Shown here: positions 1-11,659 of the stretch, one piece after another
Layout of the letters: each line of letters opens with the position of its first letter
Position numbering within the stretch: position 1 is the stretch's first letter
Assembly (NCBI RefSeq): GCF_036711975.1
Contig: NC_091973.1
Coordinates: forward strand, 7,502,001-7,566,000
DNA length: 64,000 nucleotides
Origin: Onthophagus taurus
Taxonomy: Eukaryota > Arthropoda > Insecta > Coleoptera > Scarabaeidae
Reading direction: 5' to 3'
Notes under the pieces: model-generated
What the model saw: only the letters and a program-made list of their open reading frames with translations
Told to the model about the DNA's origin: nothing
The model's database searches: none
Program-made: the position numbers and the translations under genes

Positions 1-1141
1 AAATTTACACTACGACAACTATTGATGATTTTCCGGAAGCAATTGCACGTCTTAATCATGACCTTTCCAATATTTTGGATTGGTCCAAACGTTATGGCCT
101 TAAATTAAATACTGCTAAAACTCAAGCAATTGCGTTTGGCAGTCGACCTTTACTGGCAAAGCTGAATGATTTTTCATCCATTCACTTAATGCTTGACGGA
201 GACATTATTCAGCTGTCAGACACGGTTAGAAACCTTGGGGTGGTTATGGATTCTACAATGTCCTGGAAACCTCAAATTCAATCTGTCTGCAGAAAGGTCT
301 ATCATTGTTTCCACTCACTGAAAAGTCTCCGTTGCTTCCTTCCTCCCATGATCCGTCGTAATCTTTGTTTTTCCCTGATTTTCCCCCATATTGATTATGC
401 TGACACGGCATATCCTGATCTTTCGGTAACACTACGAAACAAACTGCAAAGACTTCAAAACAACTGCATACGGTATATCTTTGATCTCGAGAGATCTCAA
501 CACATAACCCCATACCGTAATTATTTGCAGATATTAAGCTGTCAGAACCGTAGATCGTTTCGTATATTAACTATGTTATATACTGTTCTTCACAATCAAA
601 CCCCGAGGTATCTGTATTGTATATTTCAACGCTTGTCGCCGCATGGTTTACCCACTAGATCTCAGTTAGATTCTGTGCTTATGTTCCCGACCCATAGTAC
701 CGAGATTTACCATAAATCGTTTGCTATGCAGGCAATAACCCTTTGGAATAGTCTGCCTACTGAGATCCGTAATATTCCTCACCTTGTAACATTTAAAAAC
801 CACCTAAAACGTCATTTATTGGCTCTCCAACTATCTTCCCGAGAACTTTTTTTTCTCCCTTTTCTTCTCTTCTTCTACTTCTCTTCTTCTTTTATTCCAG
901 CAACTATCATTATGCACCGTTTTTAGTGACCATAAGTTTAGCATAGCAGCTTGCCGTTTATTCATAGTTTTTCTTATATAACTTAGTATACTGCTGATTG
1001 ATTGGGTTGTTTGGAAGATATCGCTTACGCGATAAATCGACCCTTTCGCCCGTATTTATGCATTAAGTTAAATGTATACATTTTCTTTAATTTGTATTTT
1101 TTGTTTCTTATTATGGCAATAAATTTATTTATTATTATTAT
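1..1141 (+). mobile_element. 3' part of a non-LTR retrotransposon
   Basis: The window opens inside this element. After the reverse transcriptase frame (stop near 926) comes an untranslated region of about 200 bases. It ends in AATAAATT followed by a short ATT microsatellite (about 1125-1141), a common 3' tail for LINE-type elements. The next base starts an unrelated hAT transposase frame, so the element appears to have inserted into that older sequence. The left end lies outside the window. Confidence 0.8.
3..926 (+). CDS. Reverse transcriptase C-terminal part (non-LTR), 5' end outside window
   Basis: The frame is already open at base 3, reads into the LDWSKRYGLKLNTAKTQAI segment and stays open to the stop near 926, about 307 residues. 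The segment resembles the region after the YADD catalytic box of Jockey-like LINE reverse transcriptases. It has the LNTAKTQAIAFGS block, then NLGVVMDSTMSWKPQI, then the thumb/C-terminal block with DYADTAYPDLS and LQRLQNNCIRYIF. The catalytic box itself is upstream of the window. No internal stop is seen, so this copy is younger than the other retroelement fragments here. Whether the full element is active cannot be judged. Confidence 0.8.
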   Translation: MYTTTTIDDFPEAIARLNHDLSNILDWSKRYGLKLNTAKTQAIAFGSRPLLAKLNDFSSIHLMLDGDIIQLSDTVRNLGVVMDSTMSWKPQIQSVCRKVYHCFHSLKSLRCFLPPMIRRNLCFSLIFPHIDYADTAYPDLSVTLRNKLQRLQNNCIRYIFDLERSQHITPYRNYLQILSCQNRRSFRILTMLYTVLHNQTPRYLYCIFQRLSPHGLPTRSQLDSVLMFPTHSTEIYHKSFAMQAITLWNSLPTEIRNIPHLVTFKNHLKRHLLALQLSSRELFFLPFLLFFYFSSSFIPATIIMHRF

Positions 1142-1408
1142 TGTAAAGAGTGTTCTTTAGCATCTTTTTGGCTGCAAATGCAACAACTATATCCGAATTT
1201 AACAGAAAAAGTGTTAAAACATGTTTTGCCATTTCCAACATCATATCTATGTGAAGTTGTGTTTTCAGCATTAGTCGATATTAAGTCGAAAAAAAGAAAC
1301 AGGATTTTGGATGTGGAGCCGCATCTTCGATTAAAATTAACGAATAGGGAACCTGATTATAATCATTTGGCTTCATCTCAACATAAACAAATTCATCCAT
1401 CCCACTGA
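1142..1408 (+). pseudogene. hAT transposase C-terminal fragment (ZBED5/SCAND3-like)
   Basis: An open frame of about 88 codons carries LPFPTSYLCEVVFSALVDIKSK, then LDVEPHLRLKLTN and a terminal QIHPSH. This is the C-terminal dimerisation region of hAT transposases and of their domesticated relatives (ZBED5/FAM200/SCAND3 type). Upstream residues (LASFWLQMQQLYPNL) also fit the family, and the frame is cut at 1142 where the retrotransposon tail ends. Only the last part of a protein normally over 500 residues is present. The N-terminal BED finger and catalytic core may lie left of the window. A second degraded hAT transposase of similar type is at 60.8-61.6 kb. Confidence 0.75.
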
Positions 1409-1723
1409 CGCTTTCGTTAATGTTATTATTATTACATTTATTTATTATACTTTATTATTATAAGTTTTGATAATTACAACAGGGGTACATATATGCTGAA
1501 AGTTTGAGAAACACTGTCCTAAAGCATATTACTGCCAAATATTTTGAAAGTAGTACTCTGAAACAGGCTGTATAAGCCATAGTGAACAGGAGCCATAAAT
1601 TATCAAGAGATTTTTTCTTTTAACTTTAGAGGGCTATAACTTGGAGAAGAAGGGTTTTGAACAAATTAAGTTAATTTTTGCTGAAATCTTTCACACCAAT
1701 AGAAACACCTGTATGTTAAATTA

Positions 1724-2132
<409 letters not shown>

Positions 2133-3159
2133 CGTTTATTGTTTAATAGACAAGATTAAATAAATTATTTATAAAAACGATGTACACTCTGACAGATGTT
2201 ACGTACGAGTGAAGTTGAGTGAAGTAGTTTCCGTTATCAAATTAGGTTATGAAATATTTCGCTGATAATCCCCAAATAAAATTAAAAACAAATTTTTATT
2301 TATTAATAATTCAAATTGTTTACTACTTAAGTGCTTCATAAATTTAATTTTACGTTTAAAACATTTCTTAAAAACATTTTTATTTTTATATAGTGACATC
2401 TATTAATAGAAAGATAAACTTTATAATTTTAATGATTATAGGCCAAAAAAATTAATTAACTTTTTGTGGTCATTTTCGTGTTAAACGGAACAATTGCGAT
2501 TGTTTCTAAAAAATAATAAAATATTTTAACTTCTTTCAATGGAGATTTATATCAAAGTGTTAATAACGTTTTGTGCTTTCAATTCGAAGTCGAAATCAAC
2601 TATTGTTTGAGAACAAATGGTAATTGAGAGCGATAAAAGGTTGATTAAGAGGAAATAAACTAATTAAAAAAGTTATTGCGAATTATTATTTCACCACGGC
2701 TTATGGTATTCTATAAACCGGATGTCCCCTATTGTCAGAGCCATAAATTCTAAAAGTATCACCTGGCGAAACACCTTTCTAAGATTATGTCTCTTTTTAT
2801 AGGAACGACAAAATTATGTTTCATTTTCCGAGTTAATATTGTAATCGGTTGTTGGAGCAAATTTTAGAGATTAAATGAATCTTTGGTAAAGTGAATTATT
2901 AACTCTACGATGAGTGAAAAAGATTACATATTAAATGTCGGCAGAGTTAAAATTATAATCTATACAGATTTTACAATGCACTCGAAATTAGTGTTTGATA
3001 TATTCTTAATAGAATGCATCTGCGTAGATTTTTTAGCAATATACTCAAAATTAGATTTAGGTATATTCTAAATAGAGTTATAAGAAAATAGGCAGTATTC
3101 ACAAAATAGGTTTATTATTGTAAAAATAATAATTGCATTTATGCTATCTTAATATACAG
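2133..3159. other. 5' flank of AK2, no gene seen
   Basis: AT-rich sequence upstream of the AK2 start codon. The first 100 bases are somewhat more GC-rich (ACGTACGAGTGAAGTTGAG) and are the likely 5' UTR and promoter. No TATA box or second gene was recognised. Confidence 0.4.
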
Positions 3160-3215
3160 GCTGTCTCACGTAAATAAAACAATATAAATTCTCAAGGGGA
3201 TTGAGATCTGGGCTT
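3160..3215 (-). pseudogene. Tc1/mariner transposase scrap
   Basis: On the minus strand a short frame reads SPDLNPLENLY, the catalytic-region signature of Tc1-type transposases. It runs into a terminal-repeat-like GAGACAGCCTGTATA. Only about 20 residues survive. Confidence 0.45.
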
Positions 3216-3660
3216 TATGGTGTTGTTTTAGTTACTTTGGACAGTTGTGCATGTTCCAAATTATTGTAACTAGCGCGGTATGCTTAGAATCATTATAATG
3301 ACAGTGATTCTGCGGCATGAGATATCTTAGTCAATTTTGGTTCATTTTGGTCCACTGAATATAAAAATAGTAATTTATTTGTTGAATTGACTCTAGTTTT
3401 TGAGATAAAGTATTAATTTATACAGAAAATTTAAATTTTGAGAAAAGAGAATATTGTTGAAATCTATATTTTAAAATTATTTATCCATTCGAGTTAAAAC
3501 AAAAAATAAAACAAAATTAACTAAAATAAACAAAAACATATCGATAACTTTTAAGAAAATCGTTTTCTGTGTGATTTTCTATTGTGTTTTTGATTAAGGC
3601 AATCTCTCTGTAAATTCCAGCAATAATCCGCCATCATATGGAGGTCCCACCGCCCTTTAT

Positions 3661-6140
3661 ATAATAATAATAATAATAATGTTTATTAACCCATAGCACC
3701 ATTATAAACCCCAACAACAAAATACTTAAAAACTAAAATAAAACCAAAATGAAATGCCATGAGTTAAAAAGGACCACGTCAGCATTCCCAGTGGGTCAGC
3801 TGTTTTTCATTGGTCCTTTTTCTACATTTTGTATAAATAAACTTAAACTTCATGACGGCAAACGGAAATAGAAAGACTAGTTGTTACCAAAAACTTAAAA
3901 TTAATACCAACTATACATAATAGTAAGACTAGCTTTCTAGTAAATAAGAAGAGCTAAGACAAGGAAAGGAGAAGAAACACGAAAAAACAATAAAAGAAAG
4001 AAAAAAGAGAAAAAACAACAAAAAAAAAAAAATTGATTCATATGTCATCACAATTCTGCTCATTCAATAACTCAGACCTATATATCACCCTGAAAACCCG
4101 CTCAGATTCCTGCAAGACCGAAAGTGGACAGTTATTCAACAAATTAGGCACACAATACGTGAAAGATCTTTTAAAAATTTCCAGTCGATGCTGGGGTATT
4201 GTTAACGTATGTCTCTGCCTAATATTAATATTATGAACGTCTGTTCGAAATTGAATTTTGTTGGTAGTCAGAACCTTATGCTAGAGGCAAGCAGAGTGAA
4301 GGGCCCTACGACGTGACATATTCAACCAGCCCACCCATTTTAAGGTGTATGAGATACTCGCATATTTCCTAATGCCATAAATAAAACGTAAGCACGCATT
4401 CTGAACTCTTTGAATTCTTACCTTGTGAATATTATCAATAAAAGGGCCATATAATACATCACCGTAATTAAAGATCGAGAGAACCAGGGCGTCACACAAG
4501 CGTATCCGCAGTTGCTGTTTCAATAAATGCCTACTATTATAGAGCAATTTTAACGCTGCATATGCACGACGCAGTAGACTACCAATGTACGAGTCAAATC
4601 TAAGTTTACTGTCAATAATGATACCCAAATTCCTTGCACTTTCAGCAACCTGCAAAACATCAGAGTCAATCTTCAAGCTCAACCCATCCCTGACTTCGTC
4701 CAAAACACCCCGGCTCCCAAAGACCATCACCGATGACTTAGATGGATTTATCCTTAAGCTGTGCTCATTAGCAGTATTGACCAAGGCCTTCAAGTCAGCA
4801 TTAATATTACTTTCAGCCACAGCTAGATTTGATGTTGGAAAAGTGTAGTATAATTGAATATCATCAGCATACATGTGCGCAGTACAGTGCTTTACAGCCA
4901 AACACAGTTGGGAAGTATAAATTGAGAACAGAATTGGGCCAAGAATAGAACCCTGCGGCACACCCGACACGACCTCAACTTGTGCAGATAACTCACCATT
5001 ACAAGTTACTCGCTGTGAACGGTAACAAAGTTAATTCTGAATAAGATTGAGAGCAGACCCCGACAGTCCAATATACCCAAGCACTCCAACCAGCAGCGAA
5101 TGATGCAAAGTATCAAAAGCTTTGGAAAAGTCAAGCAAGACCAGAGCCGTGGCCAACCCGTCATCGATACCACGTAGAACATCATCCGTGATATCCAAAA
5201 GAGTCGTAGTGCAGCTATACCCAGAACGGAAACCCGACTGCAAGCTAGGTAGTATACAATGCGCATTTAAATGTGACCACAACCTAGTGGACAATAATCT
5301 TTCAAATACTTTAGAAAAGACCGGCAAAATACTTATAGGCCTAAGATCCTGCAAACAAGCAACCGTTCCAGTTTTAGGTACAGGTTTAACAAGAGCACCC
5401 CTCCACTGCCTCGGATAGACCGACCCCTCGATGCAAAAGTTGATAATGTGGCACATGTACGGCAGTGTCACCGGAGAACTTAATAAAAGCATCTGCTTCG
5501 TAACTCCATCACTACCAACAGCATTTGTTTTAATTCGATTAAGCGCTTCCAAAACCTTTTCCTCAGAAACTAAAGAAAAGGAAAATTCTGTAGAAACAGA
5601 AGATAATCTATTAGTATTGTAGAAGTGCAATAAGTTGGGATCACAATCATGTTGATTTTGAGAGGAAAGAAAAAAATTATTAATATCATCAGCATTTCCC
5701 ACAGTAGACGGAATTGACTTCGTTTTAGCACCACATACTCCAAACGACTTGAGATTGTTCCAGAGTTTACGAGAATTATTGTTATGAAATATTAAAGAAA
5801 GATAAGCCTTTTTTTCCCGACGGATTGCTGAGTTAGTATAGTTTCTCAAGTCTTTGTACGACTTAAAATGAGAGGGATCCCTGGTAGACCTGTATCTCGA
5901 ATAGGCATTATTTCGTAAATTAATGAGAATTTTAATAGTATCAGTTATCCACGGGCGATAATTCTTTCGCAGTGTAACTGTTCGGAGTGGTGCATGAGCT
6001 CTAAATAAAGATAATAAGGAATTATTAAAAAACTCTACCTTATCATCAATGGAATCAGAAATAAGAAAGTTGTGCCAGTTTAGATAGTTTAGGTCATCCA
6101 ATAAGCATTGGTGGTTAAAATGCCTGAAGTCCATAAAAGT
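3661..6140 (-). mobile_element. 5'-truncated Jockey-like non-LTR retrotransposon
   Basis: The element runs from 6140 down to a TTA/TAA microsatellite tail at 3661-3680. Its 5' end starts in the linker after the endonuclease domain, so it is a typical truncated insertion. It separates two parts of one older reading frame (MEERH at the left junction, GRWDLHMMADYCW at the right). No clear target-site duplication is visible beyond an ambiguous AT. Confidence 0.85.
4038..6140 (-). pseudogene. Reverse transcriptase of the 3.7-6.1 kb LINE
   Basis: From 6140 the frame reads MDFRHFNHQCLLDDLNYLNW, the usual start of the region between endonuclease and RT. It continues through the RT blocks [66 protein letters not shown] and the catalytic HMYADDIQLYY. 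The C-terminal thumb region includes [18 protein letters not shown]. Two nonsense codons break it in the same frame, at about 5031 after NLIQN and at about 4281 after LHSACL. The frame then continues to a final stop at 4038. It is therefore inactive. A similar but more damaged copy lies at 39.1-39.6 kb. Confidence 0.85.
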
Positions 6141-7701
6141 TAATGTCTCTCTTCCATAATCTTGATATCTTGGTGAAACCGCTCGCCTTGTTCTTCGCTG
6201 TAGTCACCCAAATTATCTGGAAATTTGTCTAAATGGCTGTGCAAGTAATGCAGTTTCACGCTCATGTTAACTCCCAGTTTTTGGAATTTTTTAAGCATGT
6301 TGTCTACCAATTCATAATGTGTTTCAGCTTTGTGGTTTCCTAAAAAATTTTCGACAACCAATACGAAGCTTGACCATGCTTCCGATTCAACTTGATTCAT
6401 ATGCTTTTTAAAATCTTGGTTTTTAATAAGGGAGCGAATTTTGGGACCGTCAAAAATACCTGCTTTTAACTTCTCGATACTGAGACCAGGAAATGATTCA
6501 CAAATATATTTGAAGCAGTCGCCGTTCTTATCTAAAGCTTTCACGAATTGTTTCATAAGTCCAAGTTTTATATGGAGGGGAGGCAGGATAACTTTTTCGC
6601 GACTGATTTCCATTAATGGTTTTTCGATGATGTTTGCTTTTCCTACAACCATGTTAAGTCTCGATGGCCAGACTTTCCTGGTCCAGTGTTCATTTTTCGC
6701 TTAACTATCCCACAGACATAGAAAGCAAGGATATTTTGTGTATCCACTCTGCTGCCCAAATAAAAAGTTTACCATTTTTAAATCTACACACACTTGCCAT
6801 TGATGTTGATCGTATGAAATTTTTTCTAAAACAAGCTTGATGTTTTTATATTCTTCCTTAAGTATAGTGGAATGACCTATTGGGATTGATGCTAACACGT
6901 TTCTGTTATGCAGTAACACACATTTCAAACTTCTTTTAGAACTATCTATGAATAGTCGCCAGTCTTGTGGTTGATATTCTGGAGGGCCCATTAAATTTAA
7001 AAGCCCAGAAATGTCATTACAATATACGATATCATTCAAATTTGTAAAATAAGGAAGAATATCGCGCTCTCTAGTTCGATAACTTGTTATTGACACGCCA
7101 GGATGAAGGCAATGTTTTTGTTTCAGTCTTGACGCAAGAAGCTCAGCTGATTTCTTCGATAAATTTAAATCTCGAATCAAGTCGTTTAGCTCACTGTGAG
7201 AAAACCCTTTTCGTGTAGGACTACTTTCTTCGAATTCACTTTCACTGCTACTGCTAACGTCTAACATTTCAACATCATCATAACAATCGCCGGGTAAAGA
7301 AGTAAATTCCGGTGTTGGTAAATCTTTACTATGCAACGTTGGTGGCTTAGCTGATTGTTGTACATCTGAGTAAATCCATGAACGCTTTTTATACCGATTC
7401 ATACCTTTTACATTTACAGCGCAAAAATAGCAGTCATCAAAGTGGTTTCTTGGCTCTCTCCTTGGCAGCCCTTTTCGACTCCTTGTGTCCAGTATCAGAG
7501 TGACTCCACACAAGTTTTACAAACTTTGTGCGGAACCCAACATTTATCTTGCTGTCCAAGGTGTTTTCCAAAATATGCCTGATAGGCTTGTTTCACGAAA
7601 TCGTTTATATTCCTTCGTTGCTTTTCCTGACAGTATTTACCACATATATAGCAGAAATGGTCGGGATTATTAACACAGGACTTGCGTGATGATCCACTCA
7701 T

Positions 7702-8346
7702 ACTTTTTTATTTTCAAGAACTACGTCAAGATGACAATAAAAATGACACAAGAATGAGTAAACTACACCGAATAGTGATCAAAAAAGACAATGTTAAAAT
7801 TTTAAGGCTATTTGATATTTCGAGGGTTTTGTTATTTTAATAAAAATACCAGTTCCACAATTTATACAATGAAAACAAGTTGACGAGGAAAAGAGCAATA
7901 AATAAAAAACGCGTATGCGATGCCAGATGTGTAACACTCTGCTATACCACCAATGTTGCTTAGTAAAGATTTACCAATATAGGTGTTTACTTGTAATTTT
8001 ATGAAATGTTAGATAGTATTAAAAACGAAAAAAATAGTGAAAGTGAATGTGAAGGCTGTAGTCCTATACGTCAATGGCCATCTTAGGGTGAGCTTGATAT
8101 TATATTTTTCCCAATCACACAACTAATTGTCGATTTATGGTAAATTATGTAAAGCTGTCTTTTCATTTTATATAGATCGGTTTATCACGAAAACTAGAGT
8201 CAATTCAAACAATCTAATTTATAGCATAAGAACTTCATAATGATGTACATTTATTTTAGGATAATATTATCCTATTGAAAGATAAAACCTCGCAAAAATC
8301 CCAATTTTTCTGCACTTTGCTTAAATTTTTTTTCAAAATGTTTATA
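7702..8346. other. No gene seen
   Basis: AT-rich sequence between the broken Cys-rich gene and the next element. It could be the 5' region of the former. No open frame or repeat was recognised. Confidence 0.4.
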
Positions 8347-9372
8347 CAGGGTGTTTCGGTGACTCGGTGAACAAATTTAACCACATATACTAGAGTGAAA
8401 ATGATGATGTTAGGCAATTTATGAGTTGGATCGGTAACAATACTATACAGGCTGTTCCTAAAGTTTGTTTGCTCAGAACTTTTTTATTCCATCATAACCC
8501 TACATTTATTTTTGCAGTTTCTAATAGTAAATTTAGTTTAGAAACTTTTATTACTCTTAGATATTATTGATAAAAATCACCGTTTTTGTGTTAAATGCAA
8601 AAATGTTGGGTTCGGATTTCAATAATAGCACTAAAAACAAAGAAATCTAAGTTTTTGAACATTTCCTTTAGTATTTTTTATTACTTGTCTTGTAATTTTA
8701 TGTCCCTTTTTTATTATTCCTGTTAGTGTTGTCGTTTTTTTGTTTATTTTTTGTTGATTGTTAATTAATGGTTTTTGCATTCTTTTATTAAACCAACTAA
8801 AACAAATTAAAAATGTGATTTAGCTAAATCTACACTTGGACATGTTGCATACATATTAGTTATGACAGCTCAGTTCGATTTTCACTTGTCATTGCCAATT
8901 CAGATTATTTATTTATTTATTTTTTTAGTGTTATTGAATTCGGAACCTAACATTTTTGCATTTAATACGAAAACGGTGGTTTTTATCAACATTTTCTAAG
9001 AGTGATAAAAGTTTTTAAACTAAATTTACTATTAGAAACTGCAAAAATAAATGTAGGGTTTTGATAGAATAAGAAAGTTCTGATCAAACAAACTTTAGGA
9101 ACAGCCTGTATAGCATTGTTCCCGCGTACCGATCCAACTCAAAAATTGCCTAGTGATTTTACGTGATATTAGTTTACACTATGCCAAATTTCAACGCTTT
9201 ACCATAAATAGTGTTTAAGATATTTAGAAAAATGTGTTAAAATTTCCTAACTTTGATGGCGTGTATCTTTACAATTTGAGGACTTTTACTAATTTTTTTT
9301 TACATGAATCGTTATCATTTTCACTCTAGTATATGTGGTTACATTTGTTCCCCGAGTCACCGAAACACCCTG
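8347..9372. mobile_element. Non-autonomous mariner-type element with long inverted repeats
   Basis: The ends read TA-CAGGGTGTTTCGGTGACTC and the reverse complement GAGTCACCGAAACACCCTG-TA. Arms of several hundred bases (about 8347-8625 and 8935-9372) are near inverted copies, including AATGTAGGG and TTTGTTTGCTCAGAAC blocks. There is no transposase frame in the centre. The same terminal and sub-terminal sequence bounds the transposase-bearing element at 46707-48684, so this is probably its non-autonomous derivative. Confidence 0.8.
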
Positions 9373-10360
9373 TATATAGGGTGTCTCACGTAACTGGTTC
9401 GTTAGAACTTTTTCAGGTTCCACTATTCGTAGAGATTTGAAATTTTGGTAGCATTGGTTGTTCATTCGGTACTTTCGATCTAAAATATTTTCAAGATGGC
9501 CGCCACTTCCGGTCTACCGGAAGTAGACCATAACTTCGCTATTTTAAACGGAATCCTATAGTTTTTATGACACCGTTTAATTGTACGTAAAAAAATAGGT
9601 TGACTTTGATAAAAGTTATTGATACCTAGCGTTTTTCGTTTTCGAGTTATTTTGGTTTTAAGCTTTTTTTGGTAAATTTCAACATGCTCTTTAAAACTTC
9701 ATATCTCAGCCAACGTTCATTCAAAAGACATCTACGTTGGCACGATTACTCTTCAGATGTTGTCAAATAGATTGTTATTTGTTGTATCGGAGTATCTTAT
9801 ACAGGCTGGTCAAAAATTGAGTTACTGTTTCTCCATATTCAATGGAGAGAAAAACGAAAATTTTAAACGGAACGCCCCATATTTTTTTAGCCTATCAGAA
9901 AGAGAATTTAATTCTCTACAAATTATCTATTAACATTCCCATACCTATTTATTGTAGTTTGCCTCATATTGCGAAATTTATTAAAACATGCACGAAATGC
10001 AGGTTTTTATTTTGTATTGATGGTGAGTGTAATAAACTTTTGGACAGGACGTGTCGGACACTTAATGAGAGATGCATAATAAACCTATCACAAGGAAAAA
10101 TTTCAAAAAATTAATAAAGAATTTCTTAGTTCTGGATATATCGAGACCAAAAGAAATCGCATATTTCCGGTCACTAGTGATGAAGACAACGAAATAAATA
10201 TTTCGTATTTTATTGCATTTTCAAATTCAATTTAATAACAAATTATAAAAGTAAAAGCTAGTTAACTAAAAGATTATCAATCGTAGTTAATAGCACAAAT
10301 AATAGAAATAAATTAAACGAAAAACTGTAAAAATGTCATGGCCTTCTAATAATAGTATAT

Positions 10361-10450
10361 TAAAAAACAAGTTTCGTAAGACACGTTTAAAATGCACGAA
10401 TTCAAGTTGAATGAATGAGTGCTTTAAGTCTTATGAAACGTGTTTTTTAT
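10361..10450. repeat. Imperfect hairpin in the loop of the inverted-repeat element
   Basis: TAAAAAACAAGTTTCGTAAGAC on the left is matched by an imperfect inverted copy (CTTATGAAACGTGTTTTTTA) on the right, with about 45 bases between. Confidence 0.5.
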
Positions 10451-10668
10451 GCAATTTTTTGTATTTCGCGTTTTTATCCTTTTTTTTTCTAAAAAATAAT
10501 ATAAATTTTGACAATGTAGGGAAATAGGTATGTAGCAGTTGGTAACACCGTAATACTTGAAAATAGAAATTTGAATTGACAATTAGAAAATGTATATAAA
10601 CATTGTCGCATTGACAACTAGAAGAATTAATAACCCAATGCCACCAACTTGAACTGGTTCCATAAAAT

Positions 10669-10745
10669 GTTAGTAAAATCTCATTACAGCATCGGATGCT
10701 GTAAGGAGTCTCATTACAGCACCCGTTTGAGTACTGTAATAGCTT
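10669..10745 (+). repeat. Repeat shared with 17.4 kb (CATTACAGCACCCGTTTGAG)
   Basis: The segment TCTCATTACAGCACCCGTTT-GAGTACTGTAATAGCT occurs here and again at about 17410-17455, on either side of the first satellite array and in the same orientation. Here it is preceded by a variant half copy (CATTACAGCATCGGATGCTG). It is an interspersed repeat of unknown type. Confidence 0.5.
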
Positions 10746-11173
10746 TCATTACCGTCGCGAATTACAAAAAAATACAAACGGTTTCCTGCATTTCCTGCAT
10801 GTTTTGATAAATTTACGAATATGAGAGAAACTACAATAAATAGGTATAGGAATGTTTATAGATAAATTGTAGAGAATTCAATTCCATTTTGTGTAGGCTA
10901 ATAAAATATGGGGCGTTCCGTTTAAAATTTTCGACTTTCTCCCTATTGAATATGGAGAAACGGTAATTCAATTTTTGACCAGCCTGTATAAGATACTCTG
11001 ATACAATATACGACAATCTATTTGAGAGCATCTGAAGAGTAATCGTGCCAATTTAGAACTTTTTTGAATGAACATTGGCTGGGATATAGGGTTTTAAAGA
11101 GCATGGTGAAATTTGCCAAAAAAACCTTAAAATCAAAATAACTCGAAAACGAAAAACGCGTGAGACACCCTGT

Positions 11174-11659
11174 ATACTAAGTCGCTATATTTAAGTAAGC
11201 ATACTGAAATTATAAACAAAATCATATGCAGGTGTCATTTTTAATCCAAAACACTAAAATCAACTAAAAAATTTATTTAAATCTATAATATTTAAGTCTT
11301 GTTTAATAGGAAATTGTACTTTAAATGCACATACCGTTGAGAACAACCTGAACAACACGCCTTGTTTTCACAACACGTGTTCAAGCATGAAAGGTTGTGA
11401 ACTTGTTAGGGCTTTTCTGGATTTAGAGTAACTTTCAACATTGTTAATAGTTAAATTTTAACTCTGCATGTTTTACGTAAATCTACTACAGGAAACTTTA
11501 ATCTATTATAGTATAATGAAAAAATTATCTCTAATAGAGTTTATCTATAAGTAGAGTAAATAAAATTTACTCTAAAAAAATACTCTATATTTTTAATCTG
11601 TACTCTAAAATTTTAAACCGGGATTATTTTTTACCGTGCAGGTCCAGCTCTAAAAAGGC
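11174..11659. other. Left flank of satellite array, no gene seen
   Basis: AT-rich sequence with several TACTCTA/TAGAGTA motifs near 11520-11600. No coding potential was recognised. Confidence 0.35.

Larger units (their letters stand above)
3551..7701 (-). pseudogene. Multi-copy arthropod Cys-rich protein gene, broken and split by a retrotransposon
   Basis: I recognise this as a high-copy uncharacterised arthropod family, not as a gene of known function. From 7701 it starts MSGSSRKSCVNNPDHFCYICGKY, with C-x2-C pairs (FCYIC, VCKTC). It shifts frame near 7490, continues through NHFDDCYFCAVNVKG and a Ser/acidic stretch, then KYPCFLCLWDS. There it has an in-frame TAA at about 6702, where the family has a sense codon. 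It continues in frame to GERFHQDIKIMEERH at about 6144. The reading is then interrupted by the LINE at 3661-6140 and resumes at 3658-3551 with GRWDLHMMADYCW, ending in a basic tail and stop. One frameshift, one nonsense codon and one insertion make it a pseudogene. The three Cys pairs suggest metal-binding modules. The high copy number suggests a transposon-borne gene, but I saw no terminal repeats around it. Confidence 0.7.
9376..11173. mobile_element. Inverted-repeat element with about 340-bp arms
   Basis: The ends are AGGGTGTCTCACGTAAC and CGTGAGACACCCTGTATA. A long inverted repeat pairs about 9628-9985 with about 10820-11160. Both arms carry ACTCTTCAGATG, TATACAGGCTGGTCAAAAATTG (in part) and AACGGAACGCCCCATATTTT. 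The left side has about 250 extra bases absent from the right, so the right end is internally deleted. Short open frames in the arms are chance products. No transposase was recognised. Confidence 0.65.
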
